The notes beneath the pieces are model-generated. The model searched no databases. It was given only the letters and a program-made list of their open reading frames with translations, and was not told where the DNA came from. Below, piece by piece: positions 33,728-44,420 of a DNA stretch of 64,000 nt (positions are counted from its first letter, which is position 1; each line of letters starts with the position of its first letter). The translations under genes were made by a program, and so were the position numbers. This DNA is from Hericium rajendrae (Eukaryota; Basidiomycota; Agaricomycetes; Russulales; Hericiaceae): NCBI GenBank assembly GCA_033439255.1, contig JAVRDV010000019.1:62001-126000 (forward strand). The letters run 5' to 3'.

Positions 33728-35860
33728 AGGTGAGTAGCTACAGTTTTTACTGTAGCTTTATGTACTAACCAAGAGAGTATCGCTCATGGTGTTGAGCAAT
33801 ACTCTCATTTTGTAAACTCCGTATGGCCCCACACCAATTCTTGTGCCCCCATGCTGCCTCCTATGCACCCTTGCCACCTCCTGCTTGCCCTCGTGGACTC
33901 CTGCATGCCCTCACGGACTCCTGCGTGCCTTCGTGGACTCCCGCATACCAGTCACCTCCATTCTGCATGCCAACGTCACCTCCCTCCCACATGCCCACAT
34001 CACCTCCCTCTTGCACGCCCATGTCACCTTCCTCCTGCACACCCATGTCACCTCCCTCTCGCATGCCCACACCGACTCCCACATGCCCTTGCCAACTATT
34101 GTGAACCCCTACCAACTTGCTCGCACCACCACTGACTCAATCGCACCCCCCAGCGACTCCCGCATGCCCGTACTGCCTCTTATGTGCCCGTACCAAGTCC
34201 CACGCACCCTCAACAACTCGCTCGCACTCACATCGACTCGTGCGCACACCCGCCGACCTCCACATCCCCATCAACCTGCAAGCGTCACTGCCGGCCCACA
34301 TCCTGTGCGCCCCCACCGACTCCCGTGCACCCACAGGGGTGAGTGAGTCAGTGAGAGTGTGTGGGAGACAGTATGGGTGTGTTGAGAGGCAGCAGGGTTG
34401 CGAGCGAGTCAGCGAGGGTGCGAGCAGGTTGGTGGGGGCACGAGTGAGTTGGCACGGGCATGAGGGAGTCAACAGGGGCATGAGCGAGTTGGCGGGGGCA
34501 TGTGGGAGTTGAAGGAGGGGCACGCAGGAGGCAGTGGGAGTTGGGGTGGGCACGCAAGAGAAGACAAGGGCGTGCAGGAGTTGGCGAGGGTGCAAGGGGG
34601 GTTGGGGTGGGCGCGAGGTGGCAGCCAACTCCTGCATGCCCCTACTGCCTCATGTGCACCTCGCCAACTCCCATCCACCCATGTCACCTCTCGCATGCCG
34701 TACCGCCTCCCGCATGCCTGTGCCGACTCCCACCTGCCTGTGCTGCATCCTGCACGCTCCTGCTGCCTCTCCCTGTCTGCACCGATGCCCGTATGCCTAC
34801 ACCGACTCCCACATGCCCGCGCTGATGCTCACATGCCTGTGCAGATGCTTGCACGCCTGCGCGGATGCTCGCATGCCCACGCAGATGCTCGCATGCCCGC
34901 ACCGATGCCTGCACGCCTGCATCGATGTCCGCATGCCCAGCCGATGCCCGCATACCCACACTGACTTCTGCACGCCCACACCAATGCCCGCACACCTGTG
35001 CAGACTCCTGCATACCCGTGTTGACTCCTGCGCACCCACGCTGATGCCTGCACACCCATGCAAACTTCTGCATGCCCACACAGACTCACATGCCCGTGCA
35101 GACTCGCACACCCGCACCAACTCTTGAATGCTCATGCTGACTCCCATGCACTCCTGCTGCCTCCCACCCACCTGTGCCGACACCTGCACACTGGTATCAC
35201 CTCCTGCACACATGCAGCGACTCGCACGCACACATACTGATGCCTCGCACCCCTGCCAACTCTCATGCACCTGCGCTGACTACAGCACGCTCGTGCTGGT
35301 GCCCACACACCCGTGCTGACTTGCGCATGCCCCTGCTGACTCCAATGCACTCCTGCCACCTCCAGCATACCCCCGCTGATCTCTGCATGCCCCTGCTGCC
35401 TCCTGTAATGTGTGAGAACTGTTTTGCTACAGCAAAATAGTTCCCACGAGACATTGGGTGCTGTGGGTATAGAAGGGTGTGGAGAGGAGATATTATATGT
35501 TAGTACTATCAGTGTGAAAGATGTAACTAGTCAGAATACAAATTTTGCATGATTTATTGTACGAGATGTGATTAGAGACTATAATGAATTATAACAAACT
35601 ATATTATACTGAATCTCACATACTGCAATATAACACTATAGTAGCTAGCACAAGCTACAGTAACTAGCATAAGCTATAGTAGATATATCATCTACAGACT
35701 GCTACAGATCACTACAGATGGCTACGGATGGCTACCTGTAGTTGTAATAGAGACTCACCTATCAACAGATGCTACAGAAAATATATAATCTATTATAGCT
35801 ACTATAGACTATATTTTCTACTGTAGGCTAAAGTAGTATGGACACTTTTTCCAGATGTGT
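33728..35860 (+). mobile_element. Element F: partial copy, inverted relative to D
   Basis: AGGTGAGTA (33729) and TACTAACC (33763) precede hairpin 1 (33773-33806), a GC minisatellite of CATGCCCGTGCCGACTCC-like words (33820-35405), a 16-bp hairpin (35412-35447, loop TACA) and a CTATAGTAGC-rich arm ending near CTTTTTCCAGATG (35850). It carries no promoter half. With D it forms a head-to-head composite. Confidence 0.5.
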
Positions 35861-37327
35861 GAGCATGTCAGCCAGCACAACCATATACATGCATTGTGTG
35901 TTGCTATGTGCAGGTGTGTCACCTGCCTGTACCTTGTGCCTCATGCCTCATACACAGACATACTGAGCCATGCATAGGCTTAGTGCCTTATGCATGCTCA
36001 TCATGCTACACTACATCTTGCATACAAGCCACCATCCCATAGATGCTTACTGTACTTCATGTACAGGCCCACAGCATCTTGACACTCTGCACATGCTTGC
36101 AGCACCCTGTGCATGGCCACTACACTCTGTTGATCTCCTGTACAAGCTAGTAGTAGCCCTACATATGGGCCTGCATGCCTTATGCTCACCCTCTATGCCT
36201 CATGCATGGCTCTCAATATCTCACACATTCTCACTGCACATTGCATCTTACATATAGGCCCACTACAGCTTAACATTGGTGAGCATGGCCACTGGACCTC
36301 CTGCACAGCTATGACACTTATCATGCCTTGTGCATGAACCTGTTGCCTTATGCACATATGTACTTTTGTTGTGCCTTATCAGTGCACACATGTCTGCACA
36401 TAGCTCTACTTGTACATGATGTGCACCATTGTGCATGTGTGCACTGTTTGAACTTGTAATATACTTGATTGTACTAGTAGCTATATGAAATATAATTGAT
36501 TTTGGCTTTATATCTCTTGTACCTGATTGATCTGAGACAGTACTAATAGCAGGAATCATAGTAGGGACCATATAGATCAGAGCAAGCCTTTGAATTATAT
36601 GATTTGTACAACAACTACAGCTATCCTTCAGAAACATGTAGCACTATATAGTGTCCAACTACTGTTATGATAGCTATGATAGGCCTTATAGCCTTACATA
36701 GTTGAGAACTGTGATGGCATAAATAGTGATAGACCTTATAGTGCTATGATAAAATATATAGATCAATACTGAGCTATGTGAAATTTCAAATTTTCAGATG
36801 ATACACACTACACCAACTCATATATGCACTCTTGGCTCACATTTTTTGACCTATGTATACTTTTGTTGATCTGCTTACACATGTATCAACCTATGGGCAT
36901 CACAGTAAACTTATGTATGCTTCTACTACCTCATACATTTTCTGTTAGCCTGTGCACCTTTTATTGATTTGTATGCATTGCTGCTAGCACCAAAGGCAGA
37001 ATTTAATTTCTATATTTGGATTTTTTTCTGACTTTTACAAAAAATAACATAAATTATACCAGTTTTTTTTTTTTTTTAATAGAGCTTATATCTCTTCAAT
37101 ATATTATACAATCTAGTCAGTATTTTTCTATTTTACATGCATAAAATACTATTAAAATTGAATTCTCATCTTTAAACCATATTTTGTATACTGGCAGAAA
37201 TTAGTGAACAAATATGGCAACTACTTTCTGGTAAAATTGCCTGTCAATTAGCATGAAGGTCCAGAGTAACAAAAAACTTATACAAATGCATGAGAGCATC
37301 AATTGTGCAAACATCACTTTAAGTATG
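35861..37327. other. AT-rich inserted spacer with a TAGC arm
   Basis: Includes TGCCTCATG-rich sequence (35930-36230) and another TAGC-rich arm (36630-36797) ending TTTTCAGATGATAC, probably the end of a further degenerate family member. A run of T occurs at 37063-37077. No gene is seen. Confidence 0.35.
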
Positions 37328-38876
37328 TTAGGGTTCAACACAAGTGCACTCGTGGGTGACCTGGATCTGAACTTGCAGGTATTCTATCTGTCCAAGGTGC
37401 TGACCTGGATCTATACAGGTTTACACCACTGGGTGATTTGGAGCTGCAGGTCAGGTATCTGTGACATCACAGATCACTTGCAGGTCAGTTGGTCTTGAAG
37501 TTGTGTCTTACTTTTACGATGCCCTCCTCTTTGTTTCTTCATCTGGATCCTCCCCTTTTCACCATATCTCCTCAATTCAATGGCAGGATGGGTGTTATGG
37601 AGATTCGAGAGGCTTCTAAGTGAGTCCAAAAGTCTTTTATTTCATTGTACTGTACTGATCTCAGGAGTCTCACTCGATAACAAGTAAGGCTCTCATTTTT
37701 CACTGTTCTTTGACAGGTTTCATGATATTTGATGGGTTTCATGATGTCCCACCATTTTTTGACATCATCCACCATATCTCGTGCACCATCTGTGCTTCTC
37801 CCATTGTTCTCATCAACAGGTCAACCGGCCAACCAGCCCTCACCCATCTTCGACAACCAGCACTCATGTGCACCAGAGATTTAATTCTCACTCACAATGG
37901 TAAGAGCATGCACAGTGCCAGTCTAGTGCTGCAACTGCAAGGCCCACAATGCCTGTCAGGTCTTGTTGCTACAGTATTGTTGCTACAATAGCAAGGCTCA
38001 ACATCTTTTTGCTGATCATCTGAGCAGTGCCTAGCATGCCTCGACAATGCACAGTTGTCTGCAAACAGCTTTGCATATCCTTGCATGTCTGAGACAGTGT
38101 GCATCTACCAATACATGCCCTGCTAGCATACACATTTTTGACTGCATGCCTCCACCATCCCATAGTCCATTGCTCAAACTACATGTGTGCATTCGTGCTC
38201 ATGGACATCACACATGCCACTATGCATGCTGTCATGTCATTCATCTGGCAGAAGCCCAATGTGAGACAAGTTTTATATGTCATCAGTGCTATTCAACAAC
38301 CAAAATGCACCCTCCCCGGTCTCATTCCCAATTCTCATTTAAGCTGGTGATGTCATTTGTGTGTGCATGCCCACAGCTATGCCAATACACCAGCATCCAC
38401 ACATGCTCCCCTCGCATATGTACCAGCCCATGTGCACACACATACTCAAAGCTGCCCCACTGGCATATGCATGCCCATGTCGATGCTACAAGTATGTTGC
38501 ATGTAGCCTTTTGAATCCATGCCTTGCTTGTAGACTTCATACACTTCATGGGTATGACAAGATATAGTGATAATGGGCATATGTGATTGGAGCTGTAAGT
38601 TAGTGTTGGCAGATGGCATATAGTATGTAGTTAGTTAGGGATCACAACATATAGATTTGAACTTTGCAATATAATATGTTAACCAAAATAAAGTTTGGAT
38701 AGCAGGTTACCTGCAGGTCACTCACAGGTCAATGGGTTTGAGCACAACCTTGATCTGGATTTGTGCAGGTCTCAGCCATCAGGTGATCTGGACCTATGAG
38801 TTAGATACCTGCAGGTCAATTTCATGGGTATACCTGTGTTGACCTACAGGTAACTCTGACTCATGTTGAACCCTAA
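37328..38876. mobile_element. Element H: 1.55-kb insertion with TTAGGGTTCAACA ends
   Basis: TTAGGGTTCAACA at 37328 and TGTTGAACCCTAA ending at 38876 are perfect 13-bp inverted ends. Just inside, both sides carry GACCTGGATC / CAGGTCA-type words. The interior has an AAGTGAGT donor near 37617, a TACTGTACTGATC stretch, a degenerate hairpin (37660-37705) and a GC-richer tract to 38520, which echoes the donor-hairpin-minisatellite order of A-F. No target duplication is evident and no protein gene is seen. Confidence 0.55.
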
Positions 38877-39216
38877 AGCATATAAAAAAACACTATTTAA
38901 TCTAATCTAATCATGAGTAGTTCAGCTCCTACCTCTAATAGTTCTACATTTTCTGTTATGTTATATATCTTAGCACCTTATTTTATATATAATCTTGTAT
39001 GTTATACAGTACACACTTGTCATATCTTATTATACTCAGCTTGATATATGATATACACTATTATATATGCTTATACTATAGATACTTGTAATATTTACAA
39101 TTATAGTAGTAGTCTAGTTGTATGTCTAATCAAACAAGATTCAAGATTGAATATATGATCAATGTCAAACATTGTATTGTTGAACAAAGCTAATGGCCAA
39201 TCACGTGATCAATAGC

Positions 39217-40002
39217 AGACCTTGTTCGGCCGCACAAGGTCTGGTGGCTGTGCTTAGCTTATGTCAGCAGTAGTTGATGTTGCGCTCTCTGCGCTCTCTT
39301 CTGTTCTTCAGATAGCTTTGAAGTCAGTGTGATACTACCAGTAGTGCACACTAACTACAAGGCTTGGACACGCCCAGTCCCCATCTACAGCGAGTTGCGG
39401 CTGAGGTGTCCAATGATGGTGTGGGACCATCACCAACTTTCTGGATCTCTTCTGATGATGTGGCATAGAGATCAGGCCATAGCTCTCTCAATACCACATC
39501 AATCAGAATGAGTTAAAGCTTGTTAGAATCAGATTTAGAATAGCTTTAGAATAGTGCCATAAACAGCAAGATAGCATGGCAAAATGCTGACCTATTGGAC
39601 TATATGTCTGTGATGAGGTGGCAGACTGTTTGCTTTATAGCTCTGCTGATACTGCATCAATCATGATGTATGAGGGCTTGTTGAACTCAGATTTACAATA
39701 GCTTTCTAACAATACAGTGTACAACATCATAGCACCATTGGTTGTTGAGATAGGAGACAATACTGTTTTGCTAATATGGCATATAAATCGAAGAATATCT
39801 CTGCTTACAGTGATCCGATTTTTGTATTCTAAATTGGGTTGGAAAGATGTAATTCAAGGTATATGAACACAATTTACCGTTTGTTGATTGATTGCTTTGT
39901 TGCAGAGCTATAAAGCAATCACTGTATACAGTGTATTGGCTCTCTAAGCGACTTATGCTTATGTAAGCGGGCGCTAAGACCTTGTTCGGCCGCACAAGGT
40001 CT
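39217..40002. repeat. Two identical 26-bp hairpins 760 bp apart
   Basis: AGACCTTGTTCGGCCGCACAAGGTCT-type palindromes (9-bp arms around TCGGCCGC) lie at 39217-39242 and 39977-40002 with identical sequence. The interval between has no convincing open frame. It may be a small hairpin-ended insertion. Confidence 0.45.
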
Positions 40003-40159
40003 TGTAAGATCACATGACCAAGTCTCAGGACCCACTGCTACCGATAAATTGCATTTTTTGCTCATTTTATCAATAAACAGTATGTACATTTGTTTGCTGT
40101 GTATCATTTTAGTGGCTGTATCTTTCTATAAGCAGTAAATTGTGTTGAAGACCAGCGTT

Positions 40160-40690
40160 TTGGTATAGTTGGATGCATTTGAGAACAAGTGAATCGGTTG
40201 AGTACTAATTAAGTTAGCTGGAGTTCAAGCATTCTAGGGGGAAAATGCAAAAACAATTCGCATTCTTCGAGTTTTGCACCGATCCTGAGGCCTGAGGTAC
40301 TGTTAGAAAGCTATCAATAAGTGGATTCTGATGCATTTTAGAACGAGTAAATCGGTTGAGAATTGGCCTAGTTAGCTAAGGTTCAAGTATTTTAGAAGAG
40401 GAAAAAAAGAAACACTTTGCATTCTGCGAGTTCTTAACCGATTTGGACGCATGAAGTATGATAGCAAAGCTATAAGTGAGTAGATTTAGATGCATTTGAG
40501 AACGAGTAAATCGGTGAAGAATGGACTGAGTTAGCTCAAATTCAAGTGTTATAGAGGGGAAATGTAGAAATTTATTGCACTCTGTGACTTCTGCACAGAT
40601 CAGGATGCAAAAAATACTATCAGAATGCAATAAATGAGCAGATCCAGATGCATTTGAGAATAGATGAATTGGTTGAGAACCATTAAATCA
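40160..40690 (+). repeat. ~158-bp tandem repeat, 3-4 copies
   Basis: Units share GATGCATTTGAGAACGAGTAA, ATCGGTTGAGAA, TTAGCT...GTTCAAG and GCATTCTGCGAG. They begin near 40168, 40330, 40488 and 40645 and are diverged by about a fifth of positions. Confidence 0.65.
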
Positions 40691-40691
40691 A

Positions 40692-40775
40692 CAAAGTTTA
40701 GCCAGAGCTGGAGTTGAACCTGCAAACTCGTTAGATTGAAGATATGTGATTATATAAGCCAACTGCCTAATGGGC
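40692..40775 (-). repeat. tRNA-derived (SINE-like) sequence
   Basis: On the minus strand a box-A-like TTAGGCAGTTGGCTTA and a box-B-like GGTTCAACTCC lie about 34 bp apart, as in a tRNA gene. The T-arm pairs with one mismatch (GCAGG / CCAGC). The acceptor stem does not close, so it is a tRNA pseudogene or SINE head, not a working tRNA. Confidence 0.35.
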
Positions 40776-41123
40776 ATAGTCATCGTTTTGGTGTCGTTTT
40801 CACTATGAAAAGGCGGTATAGAGTAAACGATTCTAAGGAATCGTAACATAGAGTAGATAGCAACCTTACTAGCTAGACATGGTATAATAATCGAGATATA
40901 CCACATAGCTGACATAGCTATGATAGTCATTATATACTATAGTAGCTATGATAACTATGATAGCTCATACTCTATGCTATGATAGCTATGATAGCTATGA
41001 TAGCTCTATATAGATTACCTCACTACTATGGAGTAGCTATGTAGAAAAGGGGACTCCTATGGCCCTATCAGAGCTATATAGGCTACATAGTGCCGTATAC
41101 CACTGGTCCTTTTCTCAGATGTA

Positions 41124-42589
41124 CCACTGCCGACAAGTCGCTCAGCAGGAAGCTTGCTCGCTCCTGAGATTCAGCCACCAAAGAAATCGGGCACACGTCG
41201 TTCGGCATCGAGCAAATTGGCTGTCCTTGCAGAAGAGGAAGAGGACGTGTACATCGAGGAGGAGACAGACAAGAAGAAGAAGGCGCCCAGCGAGAACGCA
41301 GAGGCAGGTCCCAGCAAACCATCCGGTATGAAGGAAACGCTCGAGGTGAAGTCGTCGGTCACCGGACGGTCCAAGAAGCAGACACGTCCGATCGTCTCGA
41401 AGGAGATTTACAATGCGGTAAAGAAGATCGGCGAGGTGCGTTTTTCATTTCGCGTGCCATAGGTATTGAATCGCACGCGTGGCTGATTCATGTTCTCGTG
41501 CATTGTCGACAGGCGATCCTACTCAACGTGTCACGCTGGCGTCACCGTGAAGCCATGGAAGATGTCCGCGCACCGTTCGTCATCAAAGAAGATGTGTCGT
41601 TGCGAGTGCATTATCCGACGGTGACTGTCGTCGAGGACAAATGTACCTATGCCACCACAGACGAGCTCCCTGTCTGGTCGAAGGAGCGTGAGGCGAACGG
41701 CGAGCGGACTCAGCCACGTCCCGATGCCGATCTGCGTGGCTCCGAGGCACCCATGGATGTGGATTCATTGGAGCCCAAGGCCGATGGCGCTGGGCCTCCA
41801 GGCGAGCCGCGCAAGCCAGATGCAATGGCAGGGTGGCTGAAAGATGGTGAGGCTTCTGGCAGCGGCAACCCTGACACAGAGTCCTTGCCGCAGGGCAATG
41901 TGCCGGACAGCTCCCAGCCGACAGCGCCTGAGTTCGAGGGTGATCGTGCAGGAGCTCGTGGCATCCAGGATAGTGCTGCGTCCACAATCCAGATGCAGAC
42001 ACAGGTATCTGCTGCCACAACTGGCGCGGCTGGTGCTAGCATCAACCCCGGTCTGCAGCCGCACGGTCAATCTGCAGATCGGCCACCGTTCACGCAGATG
42101 CCATCTCCACTCAGCCCGCTGAGCCACCCTGCGATGACGCAGACACAAGGGCCATCTGAAGAGCTTGTGCCGACAGAGCCGGTCACGCCGATCGTGTCGG
42201 AGGAGGAGGCATCGCAGGCGATGGGCGCTGAGGACACTGGTGCGCACCTCTATGTCTTGCATGCTAAACAATGGGAAGGCTTACCGCCCCTGACAGCTGC
42301 CGAGGAATCTGAGGGAGCTGGCTCATGCAAGCGTCCGTGTGGGCCTTCGACGTCGTCTGTGCACAAGACTCCGAAGACTCCTGAGCCTCCTACGCGCCGT
42401 TCGACTCGATCGCAGAATGCACGGGGTGCAGCGCCGTCCACAGCCAAGCCCGGACCCAGCGGGACCACTCCTCCGAAAGCCAAGCGTCGTCGCGCTGCTG
42501 CCCCATCGCAGGTCCCAGATGTACCGGACGAGAAAGAGACCACATCGGAGGAGGACTCCTCGGACCAGGAAATGATGTTGGAGGATTGA
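41124..42589 (+). CDS. Large unknown protein, 3' part (gene split by element B)
   Basis: An open frame (through SKPSGMKETLEVK and SKEIYNAVKKIGE) ends at a donor at 41436. A 77-nt intron leads to the last exon 41513-42589, stop at 42587. The first exon continues the sense of exon 8 at 25748. The protein part is Lys/Glu-rich, then has LNVSRWRHREAMEDVRAPFV and VSLRVHYPTVTVVEDK, then a long Pro/Gly/Ser/Glu disordered tail with a basic PPKAKRRRA motif (possible nuclear signal), ending EEDSSDQEMMLED. Collapsing a 6-bp target duplication leaves the join one base out of frame with the downstream reading, so a lost intron boundary or later indel must be assumed. Together both parts would give about 1,580 residues. 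Confidence 0.65.
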
Positions 42590-42884
42590 GGATCCACGTG
42601 TCCACCCTGCTGTGATGGCTCCCACCTTCTGCATTTGACATTGAATCTCTGTATCACGTCGTCGTCCTGTAATTTGCTCAGTCGCTCCTGTCTCATGGTC
42701 TTGTGGCCGTCTCATCTTGTATATCTCGACCTCCACGTCATCGTTATATTGTGGACATACACGTATTGCATGTGCATCGTTCATCTATCGAGTCCGATCA
42801 CAACATATTTATCTTGTCTGTGGTCTCTCATGTATTAATACTGCAATCTATTTCATTCTGTGGTACTAGCTTCGTCATGTCTTC

Positions 42885-43380
42885 GTGCGCTAGGTTATAT
42901 CGCCCGCAACACCCGGCGCACGAGGACAGCTGTCCTCATGCGCTAGGTTATATCGCCGCAACACACAGCGCACGAGGACGCTCGTCCTCGTGCACTAGGT
43001 TATATCGCCGCAACACCCGGCGCCCGAGGACGAGCGTCGTCGTGTGCTGGGTTATATCGCCGCAACACCCGGTGCACGAGGACACGCGTCCTCGTGCGCT
43101 AGGTTGTATTGCCCGCAACACCTAGCGCACGAGGACGAGCGTCGTCGTGCGCTGGGTTATATCACCGCAACACTCGGCGCACGAGGACACGCGTCCTCGT
43201 GCGCTAGGTTGTATTGCCCGCAACACCCAGCGCACGAGGACACGCGTCCTCGTGCGCTAGGTTGTATTGCCCGCAACACCCAGCGCACGAGGACGAGCGT
43301 CGTCGTGCGCTGGGTTGTATTGCCCGCAACACCCAGCACATGAGGACGAGCGTCGTCGTGCGCTGGGTGTTTGGATGCCG
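42885..43380. repeat. 53-bp hairpin array, right copy
   Basis: About nine units of the same repeat as at 20.9 and 24.4 kb. Stems are GCGCACGAGGACG / CGTCGTCGTGCGC with spacer TGGGTTATATCGCCGCAACA. It lies about 300 bp after the stop of the large unknown gene. Confidence 0.85.
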
Positions 43381-43898
43381 GATGTTATGTGTGTGTATCA
43401 CATCTGACTCAATACCCAACTGATATGTTCTGCTAGTGCTATCGAAACTCTGTCAATAAGCCATTACGTGCCACCCAACCCTGTCTTCCCTCGCCTCAGC
43501 CACTTTTCCCACTCCTCAACAACCCCGACACCCTCTCACCTAACCTCCATTCAAGTGGGATGTTCATATCAGAACAATGATGATGATGATGGCTCTTCAT
43601 CCACGGAATTTGACTCAGACGATTGGACACTGTTCTTCGTCTGTCTATCAGTCTATCGGTCTATCACTCTATTATCCAAATCGTTCATCTTGCATCTGGC
43701 TTCCTATTTCATCCACGTCCCTCTGTGCATCTTTCCACGCTCTCGCCTCGCAACGCCCTCACCATAGTCACCGCATCACTCCGTCGCTTCATCTCGCTGC
43801 TTGCATTTCGCTTCTGCTGTCTCTGCAGTCTGCTCCTCCGCAAACACAATTCTCAATAAGTCGTCGCTGTTCGCATCATCTCAAAACAACTCAATACC
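43381..43898 (+). promoter_or_regulatory. Upstream region of the interrupted Ser/Pro-rich gene
   Basis: Pyrimidine-rich sequence with CTCTCACC and TCTCCGTC words, consistent with a fungal promoter and leader for the gene starting at 43899. No separate gene is seen. Confidence 0.4.
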
Positions 43899-44067
43899 AT
43901 GTAAGTCCCTCTCCCTTCCTTTCCTGCACTCTGTCTCTCCTGTCTTCCCCCTCGCCTCCCATTCCACCTTTTGCTTCCGATCTCATCCGTCTCACGTCTT
44001 AGGTCTCCGTCCTCTTCACCGCTCAGAGACTCTCGCTCTTACAGAGACGTCCTGTGCTCTCCTGCTT
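43899..44067 (+). pseudogene. Ser/Pro-rich host gene, 5' part (interrupted by MULE)
   Basis: A start codon split by an intron: AT (43899-43900), a 102-nt intron with donor GTAAGT and acceptor CTTAG, then G (44003). Exon 2 begins SPSSSPLRDSRSYRD and runs to 44067, where the MULE element starts. The frame resumes at 50556 once a single copy of the 9-bp duplication is kept. No domain is recognised. Confidence 0.6.
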
Positions 44068-44420
44068 GGAGACCAAACTCAAGCCAAGTTAGGCCGTAAA
44101 GGGAAGGCGGGATGACGTAATCCCCGCGTCTATGGCCGCGTCGTACAAGTCGGTGTTGCGCATCGCAGTCGGCGTGTAGCCTCGTGTAGCGTGTACCGTC
44201 GATAGTATTGTACGTAGACACGTTGCAATCTTAGTTTTTTTTTCGTGGAATGTTTGCGGCGTCGGCCGCGGCAACCAGGGGGTCCCCCCCTGGACCCCCG
44301 TTGGGGCGTTCCCCCCCAAACCCCCCCGCGCTGCACGCGGCCTTCTTCGAATTGAACAAAGGAAAAAAAAACGTATTGTATTCTGTGATGTACGAGTTTA
44401 CTCTACTGCGCGCTGCGCGC

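Larger units (their letters stand above)
25749..41123 (+). mobile_element. Element B: TIR element enlarged to 15.4 kb by nested insertions
   Basis: The left end TACATCTGAGAAAAG and the right end (read inwards from 41123) TACATCTGAGAAAAG are identical over 15 bp. The left 2.4 kb follows the element A plan: TAGC arm, GC minisatellite (26100-27200), hairpins at 26724-26757 and 27053-27087, hairpin 1 at 27205-27235, minus-strand donor near 27280, TATATAAGG at 27668 and an intron ladder to about 27960. The right arm (40860-41123) closely matches that of element E. Sequence between about 28200 and 40830 is therefore inserted material. Flanking 6-mers are CCCCTG (25743-25748) and CCACTG (41124-41129), a likely imperfect target duplication. 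Confidence 0.7.

Noticed and set aside
33823-35440. Several plus-strand Cys/His/Pro-rich frames resembling keratin-associated proteins
   Set aside because: They are translations of the CATGCC/GACTCC minisatellite of element F with no promoter or stable frame.
37328-37333. Telomere repeat TTAGGG
   Set aside because: Only one hexamer at each end of element H, in inverted orientation, with no tandem run.
40692-40775. Functional tRNA gene
   Set aside because: The acceptor stem does not pair and the anticodon arm is poor. Only boxes A and B are convincing.
25749-41123. Element B as a giant intron of the unknown gene
   Set aside because: A donor (GTACAT) and an acceptor (CTCAG) exist at its ends, but splicing there gives the wrong frame. 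Identical inverted ends fit an insertion better.
44250-44340. Helitron end (GC-rich runs of C and G)
   Set aside because: No Rep/helicase gene, no clear 3' hairpin with CTRR, and the stretch lies inside the MULE ends.
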